From: Seiridium cupressi
Taxonomy: Eukaryota; Ascomycota; Sordariomycetes; Amphisphaeriales; Sporocadaceae
DNA length: 64,000 nt
Direction of reading: 5' to 3'
Assembly: GCA_036674765.1 (NCBI GenBank)
Contig: JARVKI010000134.1
Span: 1 to 64,000, forward strand
Shown: piece by piece, positions 12,270 through 26,300 of the stretch
Layout: each line of letters starts with the position of its first letter
Position numbering within the stretch: position 1 is the first letter of the stretch
Position numbers and translations under genes: made by a program
Notes under the pieces: model-generated
Databases searched by the model: none
The model's input: only the letters and a program-made list of their open reading frames with translations
What the model was told of the DNA's origin: nothing

Positions 12270-13031
12270 TTATCGCTTTGATTTAGGGCGATGGCTTCTC
12301 GACCCGTGCCGCTTTTTTCTGGATTTCTTGGAAGTGTCGACGCCTCGAGGATCTCCATAGTACGGCTCAAGTCCATCCTCTGTGTATATAGCATCTGGAG
12401 TTAAATATGCACTGCCGCCATCCTCTGCCAGAGTCAAGCTTGTTGCATCAATGAGGGTGGCCATATCATTAGAGTATGGAGACTCTAATTGCTGTTCTGG
12501 TGCAAGAAATTCGTCCTCCCACTTAAACTCCGGTCCGCCTATGAAGGTTAAGACGCTGGAAATATCTGGTTGGGAAATGAACATACCTGCAACATTATCT
12601 TGATAATTATGAGCGCCCCCATAAGATTCATCTTGTTCGTGAGTCTGCTCCGTATATCTTGCCTCATAACTTGAAGAAGTGTTATACTCAGGTTGTGCCC
12701 CGGTCAAGTAGGGTTCGTTAGGGCTTAGCCCAAGTTGATTGCGTTTGAACCTCTGGAAAAAATAGTCATCTCCCCACTGCCCTCTCTGTGTCATACTGAG
12801 GATTCCGAGCAGGCAGTAAGTCATATCTTCTGTGTTGGTGGTGACTCGGCCATTGATCCAAGACAATCTCTCTTGTATGCTCTCATTGACCATGCTGCTT
12901 GAGCCATCCAGCACTCGCATAGGAATGCCAGTCCAATACGAGATTTCCCCGGCCCATTCCTTCTTTGTCCCGATGTACTCCCAATCCTGGTTGAAGAACT
13001 TGACGTTTGCCGGAGCAAGAAGCTCCTGCAC
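12270..13031 (-). pseudogene. C-terminal portion of a HET-type incompatibility gene
   Basis: The minus-strand frame reads QELLAPANVKFFNQDWEYIG, then GTKKEW..EISYWTGI, ERLSWINGR.TTNTEDMTYCLLGI, which is the back half of fungal HET-domain proteins. A long low-similarity tail ends in a Lys/Arg-rich stretch. There is no ATG start (frame opens at a GTG), and the residues expected just upstream (SRWFTRGWTL-like) cannot be read: an in-frame TGA and apparent indels intervene. A TTTGTGCAG just before the GAG codon could be a splice acceptor, but I found no matching upstream exon. Most likely a truncated gene; a still-spliced gene is possible. HET proteins act in non-self recognition and cell death. 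Confidence 0.6.
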
Positions 13032-14349
13032 AAATGTGGGCGCGCTGGCTCAGTAGAGGTTGGATTCGGGAGGTTTGGAGGCCGGAAATGGGAGCCCCAA
13101 AACCAGTTAAAACGGTTGTGCAACTGGACAAGCTAGGTAATCCTGAGCACGTGCAATCTTACATTGCATCCGTGACAGGGGGTACAGTACGATAGGCCCG
13201 CAAGCCCGATCTTGTCTTTCTTGGAACCAATGAACCGCGAGAGCTCGGTAGTGTCTTCTAGTGTTATTCGTATTTGACGTTAATCAAAGTTGATACCTAT
13301 TATACTCTAGAATCCTGCTCATCTTAGTGAACCAAAAGCCAGTCAGGGCAACAAAGTCTTGTGTGTGTAGTTCCGCCAAATTCGGAAGGTCTGCGAGTGA
13401 CGCTGTTGAGCTTAGTGCGACCCGCTGGCCAACCTGTTTTTCTCACTTACAACCACTCCAACTTATATTACGACTAACTCTCTTAACCTTCTCCCGCACC
13501 ATGTTCGTTTTAAATGCAGAAGCATCCTATCTATTCTCGACAATGCTCTTAAGAAGTTGTAAAGTAGTCTGGGCTGCAGGCCTCGCAAGCAATGCATCAC
13601 CTGTTTGACAATCATGTCAGACCCTCTAAATTGAGGGGCCTACGCTACCACCGTACCATAAACGTTGATTTTTCTCATAGCTATATAATAAATAATTCTG
13701 TCTAATGTTTTACTTCCTGTTGCTGGGAAGTATGTCTGCGAGTGGCCACCTAATTTCTCATCATATTCGAAAGGCAGAATCGCTGACACGCCTTCCGCTT
13801 CTGGCACCTACAAGGGCCAATCTCAGCCCAGGAACGATGATCTATCGATTCTCGGACTTTGTTAGTTGAGCCGCAGGGTTCTTAGATGGTCGTCTCGTCT
13901 TGCTACGAGTCAGCCGGACTTTCAGCTCTCACAGTCGTTTTAGCAAGACACAGATTACCCCAAGTACAATTCACGTTTCACTTTTTCTAGCCCGAAGTCT
14001 TGGGGGTTCCTTCCCCTCTCAATGAAAAGCGGGCAGGGACATAGAGAAATGAACCCAGTCAGACTTCCCACCGAAAGATTGAAGAGCGACCTTTGATCGT
14101 GAAACGGTGTCTCAATATAAACTCTGCTGATTCGTTGGTTCAATCGTGTTTGTTTTTCTTCTTAGACGATGCCATCAGTGCCCTGCTGCTAACATGGCTG
14201 TAGGCTACCTGCTAAGGCGCGTGAACATGGTGTTAGTCAAGGCTGCTTTCTGCTAGACACTTAATTTAATCCGGTTTATAACATCAGTATATTAATACAC
14301 TATTTCCAATTCTGTTTATTATATAAGTTTATATTAATAAAGATATAAG
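13032..14349. other. intergenic, AT-rich toward the PKS-NRPS 3' end
   Basis: No supportable gene. Bases about 14270-14345 are strongly AT-rich and probably include the PKS-NRPS 3' UTR. Confidence 0.5.
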
Positions 14350-17300
14350 CTAAAAACTCAATAAGCGAGGAAATGATACCCCGCCTTTTATTATACGTCG
14401 CAAATAGATAACGAGAAGTGAATCCATTCCTGCCATCTCCAGCGAGCTGATCCAGTCCTCCGCCGGAACGGTCAGAAGAGGCCTCTCGGCCATCTTCTGC
14501 AGGTGGTCCTTCAGTTCATTCAACGGGAACTCGACCTCGCCCGCCTCATACACGTATCGAACACGCTTGTCGCTGGACGCAGCATTCGTGTCACGCCAGG
14601 ACCCCTCATTCCTTGTGACTTCATCAATCAGCGACTTGGCCGCTGTCTCGACAGAGACACTGTTGAGATACCCTCGCCAGGTGCTGGTATCTGGGACAGT
14701 GCTCGTTTTGGTGGAGTATCGGATTAGGTTGGTCATAAGGTCTGACTCTGGGGCATCCTGGCCCGTGACGTTGCTTGGACGGTGAATGACCACAGGTAGG
14801 CCGAAATGCTGGCTTACACGTTCCGCGCACACTTCGCTCACCCACTTGGAGGCAATGTAGCCATGATCTGGTGTGTCACCCTCCCGCGGCTGGAAGTCAG
14901 ATACCGAACGCGGTCCAAATTCTTGCAATGAAGATAGCTGAACAACCGATGCCGTGGAGACTAGATGGAAAGGTGTTCGTCTCGAGAGACACATGCGGAG
15001 CAGCTCCTTCGTCGAGTTTACATTGGCGGGTCGTAGGCTGGCATACGACTTCATAAATGAAACATCTGCGCCAGCATGTATTACAGCGTCGGCTTTGTGA
15101 AAGACGGAGCGGGCATCTTCATCACTTAGACCCAGCTGCCTGTCCGCTAGATCTCCCGGAAAAATCTTCACCTTTCTGTGAAAGTACAGGTCGTGAGGAA
15201 TAAGCTGTTTCGGAGATTTTCTCACGGCCAAACACAATACTTGTGTCGTACGCTCATCGTGGATTAGTTGGCGCAGAATCTCTTTGCCCATGAACCCGGT
15301 AGACCCCGTAAGCACGATGGTACCCAGGAGATTGGAGCGTGTCATAGAGATGCTGGTCATCACCTCAGTGGTTTCATCAGGTAGGTGTACAGGGAATTCA
15401 ACTTCCCGGTCCCAGTCTATACTCATCTCATTGGATGTCGGTGGAGGCAGATCTTTAAATGCGCGCTCTCGATACTCCTGTACGAGCGCCGCCATCCGAC
15501 CAAGGTTGCTAGCCTGGAACAGCTGGTCGATTGGAATACGCAGATGTAGCCTTTGACTGACGATGGCTTGCAGATTGATCAGAGAGATAGAATTGCCGCC
15601 AATGTGGAAAAAGTCCGATCGCGTGTCGAGAATGACTGTGCTTGGCTGTCGAGCTAGGTCTTGCGGCAGCGCGTCCAGCCACATTGATCGCACAGTTCTG
15701 ACCATGTCGCTGACAGTGGGGTCCGGTGTGGTGCCATGAATGAATGATCCTGAACCGTTTTGGGCATCTTGGATGGCGAGACGATCGATTGCTGCTCGAT
15801 CAATCTTGTGAGAGCTCGTCATCGGAATGGAAGATAGATGTATGAACAAAGATGGTCTCATATACTGCGGCAATGAAACAATTTTTGGTAACCCCGCGAG
15901 CAATGTCCTTGTTGTCGGCAGTGTTGTGTCATGGTTGCCATTCAGAACAACAAATGCCACGAGAAAGGGGTTTTGGGGATCACCTCTGCGGGACACCACA
16001 GCTTGAGAGACATGGGCAGCCAGGGCGGCCAAAATTGTGTTCTCAATATCCTGGAGATCCATCCGGATGCCCCCAAGCTTTAAAAGTGTGCTTTCCCGAG
16101 TCCTGTCGTGGAGGAGAAGACGACCAGAAGTATCATAGCGACCTCTATCTTCTGTCAGATGGATTGTGTCCCAACGCTGCTGATGGAAAAAGCGACTGGC
16201 ATGTTGATCAGGCATGAATGCTTCTTTCGTCAATTGAATTTCATGGAGATAGCCGCTCGAAACGCCGGCGCCTCCAATTGCGATTCGTCCGGGGATGCCA
16301 ACGGGCACCGGGCGGTGTTCGTCATCCAAAATGTAGACGGCATAGTTAGGAAGCGGCGTCAAACCAATGTCTGTCACTGAGATCTGGTTTCTGCCAGAAC
16401 CCGTGGACCTGAGTGGTATGGCACTATCAGCGCAACCAAAGGTGGTCTCTGTAGGGCCGTAGACATTGATGAGTGTGAAATCAGTCAAAGTGAGAGCTTC
16501 AAAAGCTTGAACCAATGATGCAGTGACTGGTTCGCCCCCAGTGATAGCACGGCGTAAATTTGACGCTGACAGTTGCTCGCTGCCTTGTCGTATCCACGCA
16601 AAGTATTCGGTCGGAGTCGCAATGGTGAGGGTAATGTTCTGGGATAATATCAAGTCGCAGATCACAGATGGATCCCTACGATTGACACTGTCGGGGATTA
16701 CCAGCGTGCAGCCGTGGCCTAGACACAGGAAAATTTGGGAAATTGACATGTCGAATGCCACTGGTGACTGCTGAAGTATGATGTCTTCACCTTTGTCAAG
16801 GCCCCAGCGCCGACCCCAGATCTCCACGTAGTGAATGTACGAAGCATGCGGTAGCATTACGCCTTTGGGTGTACCGGTGGATCCGCTCGTATATGAGATG
16901 ACCGCCAGGGCATCTGCTTTGGAGTGTATCGGTACAATGGGTGTGTTATTGACCATATTGAGCTTTGTGATGTCAAGCGGAACAGACTCCTTGCGTGCCA
17001 GAGATTCGAGCTCAAGAGAAGTCGAAGCATCAATAAGGATAACATCGGGCTTACAAGATTGAATCATGACGTGAAGTCTACTTTGTCCAATTTCCATGTC
17101 TAGGGGGACACAGCAAGCCCCTGTGCGAAGCACCGCCAACATTGAGCAAACCCAATCTGGGCCGGGCTGCTGCATGATGCCCACAAACAGCCCTTGTCCA
17201 CTCTCGGAGCTTCCGTACAGCTGCAGCAGTGCAGCGGCAATCTGGGTGATCCGATTTGACATCTGACCGTAGGTGATGTTGTGACCTTTGCCGTCTGTTA

Positions 17301-20300
17301 GCGCCGTGCTGCTTGGAATCGCCTCGATCACTTGGTCAATACGATGCACCAGCGTGCCACGCCACTGTGGGTGGTTTTCGGAACCTGCAATCGGGAACAT
17401 TAGTATACTTTCACCTTGTTGACCGCTAAAGGGACTTATCGTAACTACGATAACGCGACGGATACTGTAGGGACCTACCTCTTGCAATAAGCAGGGCTGC
17501 TTCAGTGTCCTTCTTGCGATACAGCGGCTGTGTTGCGATACATCCTTCTGGGGTATCAATGAAACCCTCTAGAAGGACTTGGTAGCTGGTTGCCAGATTC
17601 TCCACGTCTTCATTGGTATACAATTCACTATTAACAGAGAGCTCGACCGTATCTTCCTTGCTGTGACTCTCGAGGATGTCAATCGTGATGTCGTAAGCAT
17701 GCTGACCACCGGAGATCATTTTGCCGCTAGCTTCGCACCCAAGAAACTCGCGTGAGTCCTGAACATTGGGGCGGTAGTTGAAGAGTGCTTGAAAGAGAGG
17801 ATTGAAGGAAAGGGACCTGGGTACATTGAGTTCGGCAAGTAGCACATCCAGTGGCACTCGGCTATTCGTGAAGGCTTCATCACTGATGTGCTTGGTATTC
17901 CTTAGACAGTCAGTAAATGCGTGATCATCGCCCATGGCGAATCGCAAGGGTAGGATATTCAAAAAGAGGCCAATGCTTTGAAGTACATCGACATATTTTC
18001 TGTTCCCATCTGTCACCCCGATGCAAAGATCTGTGATTCTCCTATCCGAGAACCTGAAGAGCAGTATTTGGAAAACCGTCAGGTGAAAGTGGTATGGCGT
18101 AACTCCATAGCTCCTGCACTTCTGACTGAGCTGACTTCTTAATGCCTGGCTGATTGTGAACTTGGTCGAGTGAGAGTTAAACCCTAGTTTTGGAGGACGT
18201 ATAGACCTCCGGGAGAGACTCAGCAGTGGAAGCAGGGGTGGAAGTTCCGCCAAGTGGCGGCGCCAGAACGCCATTTCAGTAGTCCAGAGTCCTTGGTCTC
18301 GCTCCCTGATCTGCCGGAGGCTGAAGTCTGGATACTGCAAAGTTGTGGAGGTGGCTGCGCTGGGAACTCCACTATATGCTCTCTCCAAATCAGCAAGGAA
18401 GAGCGCGTGGCTAATGCCATCCATCACAATATGATGGTAACTGAGAATAACAACGTGACTGGTCTCAGAACGTGAAAATAGCTTTATGCGAAATGTTTCG
18501 CCCTTCGAAAGATCGAATACATGACCTTGCACCTCATGTATTGAAGTGTCGAGATCATCTTCGTCAGAAAGTATGCCGTGTTCCAAGTGCAGTACTGACA
18601 CCGCAAGTACACCTTGTATATGTGTGTTGGTGGTCGAATCGGTGAAGAACGCCGTCCGTAGAGCCTCGTGCCGTTTTGCCACAGATATGACGGCCCACTT
18701 GAGCTTAGGGATATTCACTCGACCTTCAAGTTGCAGGACTGTCGTAACATTGAATGCAGCTGCATCTTCTGTTAGCTGTCGAAGAAACCAGAATCTCAAC
18801 TGAGCAAAAGACATCGGAACTCTTCTCTCGAACATGTCTTGGTTTCCAAGGGCTCCCGCAGTCTGTGAAGCTGACACTGTATGCTCTGTCACCATGGTAG
18901 AGGCCTCTTCCTGGTCCGAAAATGCCGTGACGCAGTTGGGTTGGCTTTTGTGTGAAACGGACGACGTTGCCGATGTCGATTGCGGACTGCCGGGTGAAGA
19001 AGTAGATAATGCGGAACCTGAATCTGGGGTTCTGATCGGTTTCAGTGGCGCCCTTTCAGTAGTGACTGGAAGCCGAGCAAGTTCCACGCTACTGGAAGGT
19101 TGCTCGGGGGCGAGGAGGTCGTGGTCAACGTCATCCTTTTTTGTTTCACGAGAGCAGTACTCATGCCCGAGGGACTCAAGAAGCTGAAGGAAAGACGACG
19201 CATTCAACAGCCTCATTACTGTCACTTCCACGTTCAATTCTTTCCGGAACCATGATTGCAGATCGACAGCAACAAGGGAATCAACACCTAACTCGTCCGG
19301 ACCTCTTGCCAGAGCTTGCTTTTCCTCGAGCTCAACTTGCAAGGCAGATTGCAATTTCACGTGAAATCCTCCTGAGGACCCAAGTTAGTAACAGAAACCA
19401 TTCTCGAATGGTCTTTTTTTAAGCTTACTCTTGATAATGTCGAAGACATCTGCGTCCCCGATCGCGTTCTCCAGCTTCTCCTTGATGGTTGTAGTTGGTT
19501 TTCCTCTACCATGCCCACGAATGGACGTGGGCCGGAAATCCTTGTTCGTCACAATGTGCTGGAACATTGGATTGCGGGCGAAATTGGCCTCGGTGTTATC
19601 ACCTTGCACTTGCAGCCCTGATGCGACGTCGAATCCTCCTGAATTCGAGCCTGGAGTGGCTGGGCTTGCGAGTACTCCCTCGGCAAAGAGCTCATGGAAA
19701 GCTTGCTCTGACATGAAGGAAAAACCGGCATTGCGAAGTGCAGACTGCTTTTCATGAGTCAGTTGGCGAGCAAGGTAGCCTTCTCCAAATATGCCTCCGA
19801 TGTGAATCACCGACCCGGCCAGCCCGCGACCTTGCCTCTGGGCGACGAGACTTGCCAGGAAAGCGTTCGCAGCTGTATAGGCACTTTGGCCACGGTTGCC
19901 AACAGTATATGCAAGCGAGGAGAAGCACACGAAGAAATCAAGTCCGTTATGGCAGAACAGCTCATCAAGGTAAGCGCTGCCATTGACCTTTGGCTTGAGG
20001 ACTTTTTCGAAGCGCTCCAAGGTAGAGTCGGGAAACACCGTATCTTCGAGCACCATGGCGCCGTGGGCCACGCCAGCGACTGGCGGCATGGTCGACTCAA
20101 TTTCTGCATAGGTACGGTATACCGAACCCCGGCTGGTCACATCGCTTGAGAAGACGTTGACCGTGCAGCCTTCAGAAGCCATGTATTGAAGCCAGGACCG
20201 CTCAATCTTTGGGTGGCGACTAGAAAGCGCAATGTAACGTGCACCACGTTCTGCCATCCACCGGCACAATGACAGCCCCAGGCCTCCGGTGAGACCTACA

Positions 20301-23300
20301 AGCCAGTACGTCTTATCGCCACCGAACCGGACAAGATTGCTTGCCGGCTGTACAGGAATGCTGACAACATCTTGGGCCGACCACTCCACAATCCTCTGCT
20401 CATGGGCATCGACCTCGGAGATGTGACTCAGACACAGGTTCGGTAACGATAGCCCACTCTTCGCGCTGCCGCCACTATTCAAGCAAGCAAGCCAGTTTGA
20501 CTGAAAGCTATCCGAGACTTCCCTCATCGTTTCGGCGTTGAGTTGCACACTTGAATTGTCTTGCATGATGTCGTCTCGCTCGTATCTTAGACAACTATGC
20601 GGCAGACATGAGTGAAGTACGGATACCAAATTGCATGATGACGCGCTCATGTTGACAAAAATGGCTACGTCTGGTGGCATAGCACGTCGAACGCTTGCCT
20701 TGGTGGACCTCTCATGCAAGCGGACCCATGGTTGCACAGAGCTCTCGGGGCTGGTCGTGGTAGTCACCAGAACTAAGGAGACGGTATGTTCTCGAGCAAG
20801 CTGTCTTAGCTTGCGACCCAGCACGTCACCTGGGTTCAGTACCACTATCGTATCACAGACTTTGGCCTTTCCCATGATAGCGAGGGCAAGTAGATGGATG
20901 TGCAGGGCCTCGAGTAAAGCAAGTGAGCCCTCCAAATCATTCGGCACTTGCGCAGTCCACCCAATGGGAGCACTAACACGTGATCGAAGTGAAGTTGAAA
21001 GCACGAGAACTCTTTGCTTGCTAATGCATGATTCTCCCAAAGACAGATAGGCACTTACTGTCTTCGTCAGTGGTACTGGTCTAAGCAACGAGTGTGAGAG
21101 TGCGATCTCCCCATCGCCGTGTGTTGATGTATCGTCTGTAACTACATGCAGATGTATACCGCCTGCCGAGCGCTGCGATTTGATCGAGAATCTGCCGTCT
21201 TCAAACCGTGAATCATGTGTTATAGAACGGCGAGTTGAATTGAAACGCATATTTTTGACGTGGCTTGGCAGGACTCTTGGGATCCATACCTGGCCATTGC
21301 GTACGAGAAGCTCCGGCTCAATGTAGAACGGGAGATCCTGCATAGCCGCTTCGTCTTCAAGTCTACAGGCGATTTCAAGCTGCAGGACTTTATCGAGTAC
21401 CAGTTTCGTGTCAACGGAGTGTGCGGCAGCGAAGTCTAAGGACTGTATACGGAGATCAGGCATCTCGAGCGCAACAGTCCGCTGCAAACCCCTGAACATG
21501 TTGCTGTACGGATCTGAGTCTTGTGCACCTGAAGTGACCCAGATTATCTTCTTGCTCCGGTTGAATATCTCTTGTATGGCCTTGAAGGTAGTCGCAGATA
21601 AATCTTTGAAGGGAGCCGGCTCTTGTGAGGTGGCCACCGCGAGATTGACAACGGTCCCGCCAAATGGCAGGTTTCCTAGCCTTCGGTCTTTGAGAGATAT
21701 AATATGATCAACATGACTGTAGAATCCCCTCAAAGCATTACAAAGCTTGCCGCAAAGAGCTTCGCCACCGATGACAGTCACATGCCCCAAACCCAGGCGG
21801 CTTTTGGGGAGAGAAGTGGGTTCTCTAAGCAATGTTATCTGGTCGTCCACTGCCTGGCACACAAGAACTGAAAGCGGCATCGCATATTTTTGGCTGTCTG
21901 GCGTAATTGCATCGATACCAGAGAAGCCATTTCTTGACAGTAACGTACGCCAGTCATCGGTTGAGATGCACGGTGAATATTTGCGACCTTCGTCGACACC
22001 AAGCCACCAGCCAGGCAGGGCACCGAACAGCAAACCAGGTCGAAGCGCCTGATTATTGGTTACTTCTAGAAAAACAAGATATCCACCAGGGCGAAGCAAT
22101 TTGCGAACTTGGGCCATTGTTTCTTCGAGGCGTCGGGTCGCGTGGAGGACAAGTGAGGCAATAACGAGGTCATAGGAGCGCTCTGCGTAACCTTGTGCCG
22201 CTACAGGCATTTCAATGTCCAGCACTTGAAAAGCCATACGCGAAGTATGCTCGTGAAACTCTTCCTGTGCCTTTTCAAAAAAGCTGGCCGAGATGTCGGT
22301 GTAGGTGTAAGAGGAGAACGCATCATTGATATGGTTCATAACGGATCTCGTGGCAGATCCCACACCAGCGCCTACATTTACAATATGTTAGCAATTTGTA
22401 GGGCCTTGTTCCTCACGAAAACTTGCCTATCTCAATAATATCCATTCGTGGGAAACGGTGACAGAGCTGTCCCACGTAGCGTCCCAATTCGACCAGCTGA
22501 GGTGCCATGCCGACTGAGCACGAGTAATATGCATTCAGTAGGTCATCCTGCAGCATAGTTTCGAGGATGTTACTTTTCCCAAGAAGCCCTGACTCCAAGC
22601 CTTCACCAACGTTTTTGATCATCTTCAGGTCTATACTGGAAGGGTATCTGAGTTTGAATCACAGGATCAGATGTCCATTATGACGAATCGGCTTCCATGA
22701 CTGAAAGTGTCACAGGATATATGACTTACCGAGCCACAATATCAGAAATTGTGCTTTCCGAGTCTTGGTTGTATTCGAGGCGCACATAAGGATGCTTTCC
22801 AGCTTCGACTTGCGCAGCACAATGTTCCGCGTAGTCCATCAGGCAAACATGATGCCACTCCAGCTCATCTCGCATGCCTGGAGGGAATGCAGCCAAAAGC
22901 CTGCGAAGGTAAAAGTAAGACACTCGTTCAGCCGCCAGCGATATCGCATGTTCCTTAGCGAAGCATTCGTCGTCTTCCCAGTTTAGGGGACTCGGCGTGG
23001 GCACCTCTAGACCCCAATTTGTCTCGAAGAAAAGCTGCACATCATTCTCCGCAGACGGAGGAAATAATGGTGTTGCGTGTAAACCTTGAAGCTGGATTAT
23101 CGTCGAATCCTTACTTCCATTCTGAACTTCGACATCACCAATGATTTGATCATTGGCTAAATGATCACCAATCGAAACCGAAGAATAGAATGGTAAGTCT
23201 ACGGACTGTAGCATTGAGGCTCGGCATGCTGACAGCTGGAGGCGGAGGTGATCGATCTTGGTCGGCATGTGTAGCGAAGTCATTCTTCCATCTCCAGGGA

Positions 23301-26300
23301 AGCAATAAGCCAGAAGGAGAGACTGAATCGCACAATCAAGAACAGCAGGGTGTATGGAAAGTTGAGTGCCTGTGTCATGATTCGAGTCCACTGCGATCAA
23401 TCCCGTGGCCTCTCCCATCTTCCTTTTCATCTTGACGAGATTTTTGAAGCCGCCGTCATATCCGTGTCCCAACTCAGACATTGCAGCGTAAAATCGGTCC
23501 GGCTCAAGATCCAAGAATCCCGAGCTAGACGACACAAATGGTGGTGGGAGGGAATCTTTCGATGGTGGGCCAAGGACTATACGGACCTTGCCTGTCGCAT
23601 TGATAGCCATGTCTGTTGCGCGGTCGTTGGCAGCTGAAGAGAATGCGAAATCGATATCAGCGTGGTCATTGTTTTCCTCATTGACCCGCAACGAGAGTAA
23701 GGTTTCAATTCCAGCGCCCTCGATGCTGGGAATGACGAGAGCCTTTCCTATTGCGACATCCGTAAACTCGACCAAATTGATGCCACGATCAGATTCGTAA
23801 ATTTGCTGAATCGCTTCTACAACCGCAGAGACATATCCGCTAGCTGGAAAGACGATTTCTCCTTCAATCTGATGATGATACAGCCAATCTATCTCGGAGG
23901 CCTTGAGACGATTTTTGAATCTAAAATCACTTGTCGTTCCATCGCAAGTCATTGTCCCTAGAAGTTGTCCTCGTTTGCTTTTCTTCAACCTGAACACCTC
24001 ACAGGCTCGGGATTCGTGCCAGTACGTTCTGTCATGGTCCCATGGATACGTCGGCAAGCCTTTCACGAGACATGGGGTCGGTGTTCCCTCGCTGTAGGCC
24101 ATCTGATCCAGTTGTGTGAAGTCCACGACGGCTGGGCCGTAGAGCTTCCAAAGCGAGCCAAGTGTCTCTCTGAAAGCTTCAATATCATTTGAGGACCGCT
24201 TGAGCGTTCCAATGTAAGGTATCTCTCTGTTGGATGCTGCCCTGAATGAATCCATTGCTGGCTTGCTCAGTGCTGGGTGCGGGCCTATTTCGATGATGCC
24301 GTCCAACGAAGCGCCCAGAACATGCGCACCGTTGATGGCCTGGCTGAAAAGGACTGGCTTGACCATGTTGTCTGCCCAGTATCCACTCGCGACATATTCT
24401 GGATCAAGATCTTCGATGCTTGCCTCTGTTACGCTGGATATCCAGCACGGCGGCTCGTTATCGAGACTATGTCTTTCTTGTAACTGTATGCCACATTTTC
24501 GAAGGGCCTCCACATATGCGCGAGCGCATGCCACCATGTGGTATGAATGGTAGGCCTTATCAACCCGAAGTGTTCTTGCAAAAGTCTTCTCGTCCTCAAA
24601 GACTTCGCGGGCATCCTCAATGGCATCTGCGTCACCTGAGAGTGTCACATTCCCAGGCGAATTTATGGCTGCGACACTGATTCGGCCCGAGAAGAATGGC
24701 AAATCGCACAATTCCTGGGCATCCTGGTATGTCGTGCTCACTGCCAGCATGGCCCCCTTCTTTACCACTCTTGCGTCAGTTTCCAGTCCCGGACGATCAA
24801 GGAAATATCCTCGATAATAGGCAATGCGGATGGCATCCTCAGCAGTAAGGTGGCCTGCCGCATACGCTGCGGCGATTTCACCGGATGAATGCCCAACAAC
24901 GACTGCGAGATCAACATGAGCGGCGCGAAGAAGCTCGACAAGTGCAATCTGGACAGCTGTGGACAGTGGCTGGGAGAACGATCCTTTGTTGATGTGGGAA
25001 GACACCCCGTCCTTAAGCAACTCAGTCTTGAGGGACCAATTAGGGACATGACACTCCGGCAATGTGTCCAGCGCCGTTTGGAGCCTTTCGAAACACTCAA
25101 TCACGACTTTGGATTGGCGCAATAGATGCGAGCACATTGTAGGCCATTGCGCTCCCTGTCCTGTGAAGACTCCAAGAAGCCGAGGTCGGGTTGTGCCTGC
25201 TGCCTTGGCCGCAGCATGCATGTTCCCCGGCTCGCCTACGATAGCGCCGTGACCAGAGCTGCCACCCAAAGCTAAAGCTTCCAGCTTACCGGCCAGTTCA
25301 TTCGCTGTTGACGCCGAGATCGAGGTTCTGACTGGCAAGGATGTGCGCCGCGCGCTCAGCGTCCACGCCAAGTCTCTCAGGCTTACCGCCGGATGTTTTC
25401 TAATGAAAGCCGCGCACGATGAGATAATTTCAAGAAGGGATGCTTCGGACGTCGCCGAAAAGATGAAGGGTATCAATGAAACAAAAGATTGGTCGGCTGT
25501 AGCCTTTCTTAAGGTAGAAGTAGGCTCGAAACTCTCCAGAATGACATGGGCATTTGTACCCCCGAACCCGAAGCTATTCACACTAGCCCTCCGAGGAAGT
25601 CCTTCCTGAACATCAGGCCAGGTAGTAGCTTCTTGGGCAATCTGAAGATTGTCATAGAACGGTCGAACAGTAGGACTGAGCTCGTTGAGAAGAAGGTTTG
25701 GCGGGATAGTAGCATGTTGTAAAGCCAAGGACGCCTTCATTACCCCTGCAATCCCAGCAGCGCCTTCCGCGTGACCAAGAACCGTCTTTATGGACCCGAC
25801 GTATAGAGGAGGTTCTTTGGATCCGCGTCTATATCTGAACTCATTGAAGAAAGTCGTGCTGATTGCCTCCGCTTCTCGGGGGTCGCCAGCGGGAGTGCCT
25901 GTGCGAAGAGATCAGCTGTGTGTTACCTGAAGGCGCAAGAAGACGGCAAGAGCTCACCAGTACCATGCGCTTCGAAATATTGTGGTCGATCCGACTTCAG
26001 TGACAGATCCAGGCCGGCCTTCTCATATGTCTCCCATATAAGTCTTGCTTGCGCTTCTGCGCTTGGCACTGTAATGCCTTTGGTGCGGCCGTCTTGGTTG
26101 ACACCAGTCTCTCGGATTATGCACTCGATCGAGTCGCTATCTGCAATGGCTTTTGACAAAGATTTGACAACTAGCACTCCCACTCCATCGCCTCGGCCAT
26201 ATCCGTCCGCAGCTGCATCCCACATACGACTTCTCCCAGATGGACTCAGCATGTTCAGCTTACTGGAAGCCACATACTGATCGGGCCCTAGTAGCAGATT

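Noticed and set aside
14350..17384. Tetramic-acid (Dieckmann) release
   Set aside because: The reductase domain retains the YxxxK pair, and hydrolase plus Diels-Alderase fit the aldehyde/pyrrolone route better.
22726..25740. The large minus-strand frames from 14350 to 27003 as separate PKS and NRPS genes
   Set aside because: Six introns with good splice sites join all seven exons in one frame to 4075 aa with a complete domain order; no promoter-sized gaps separate them.
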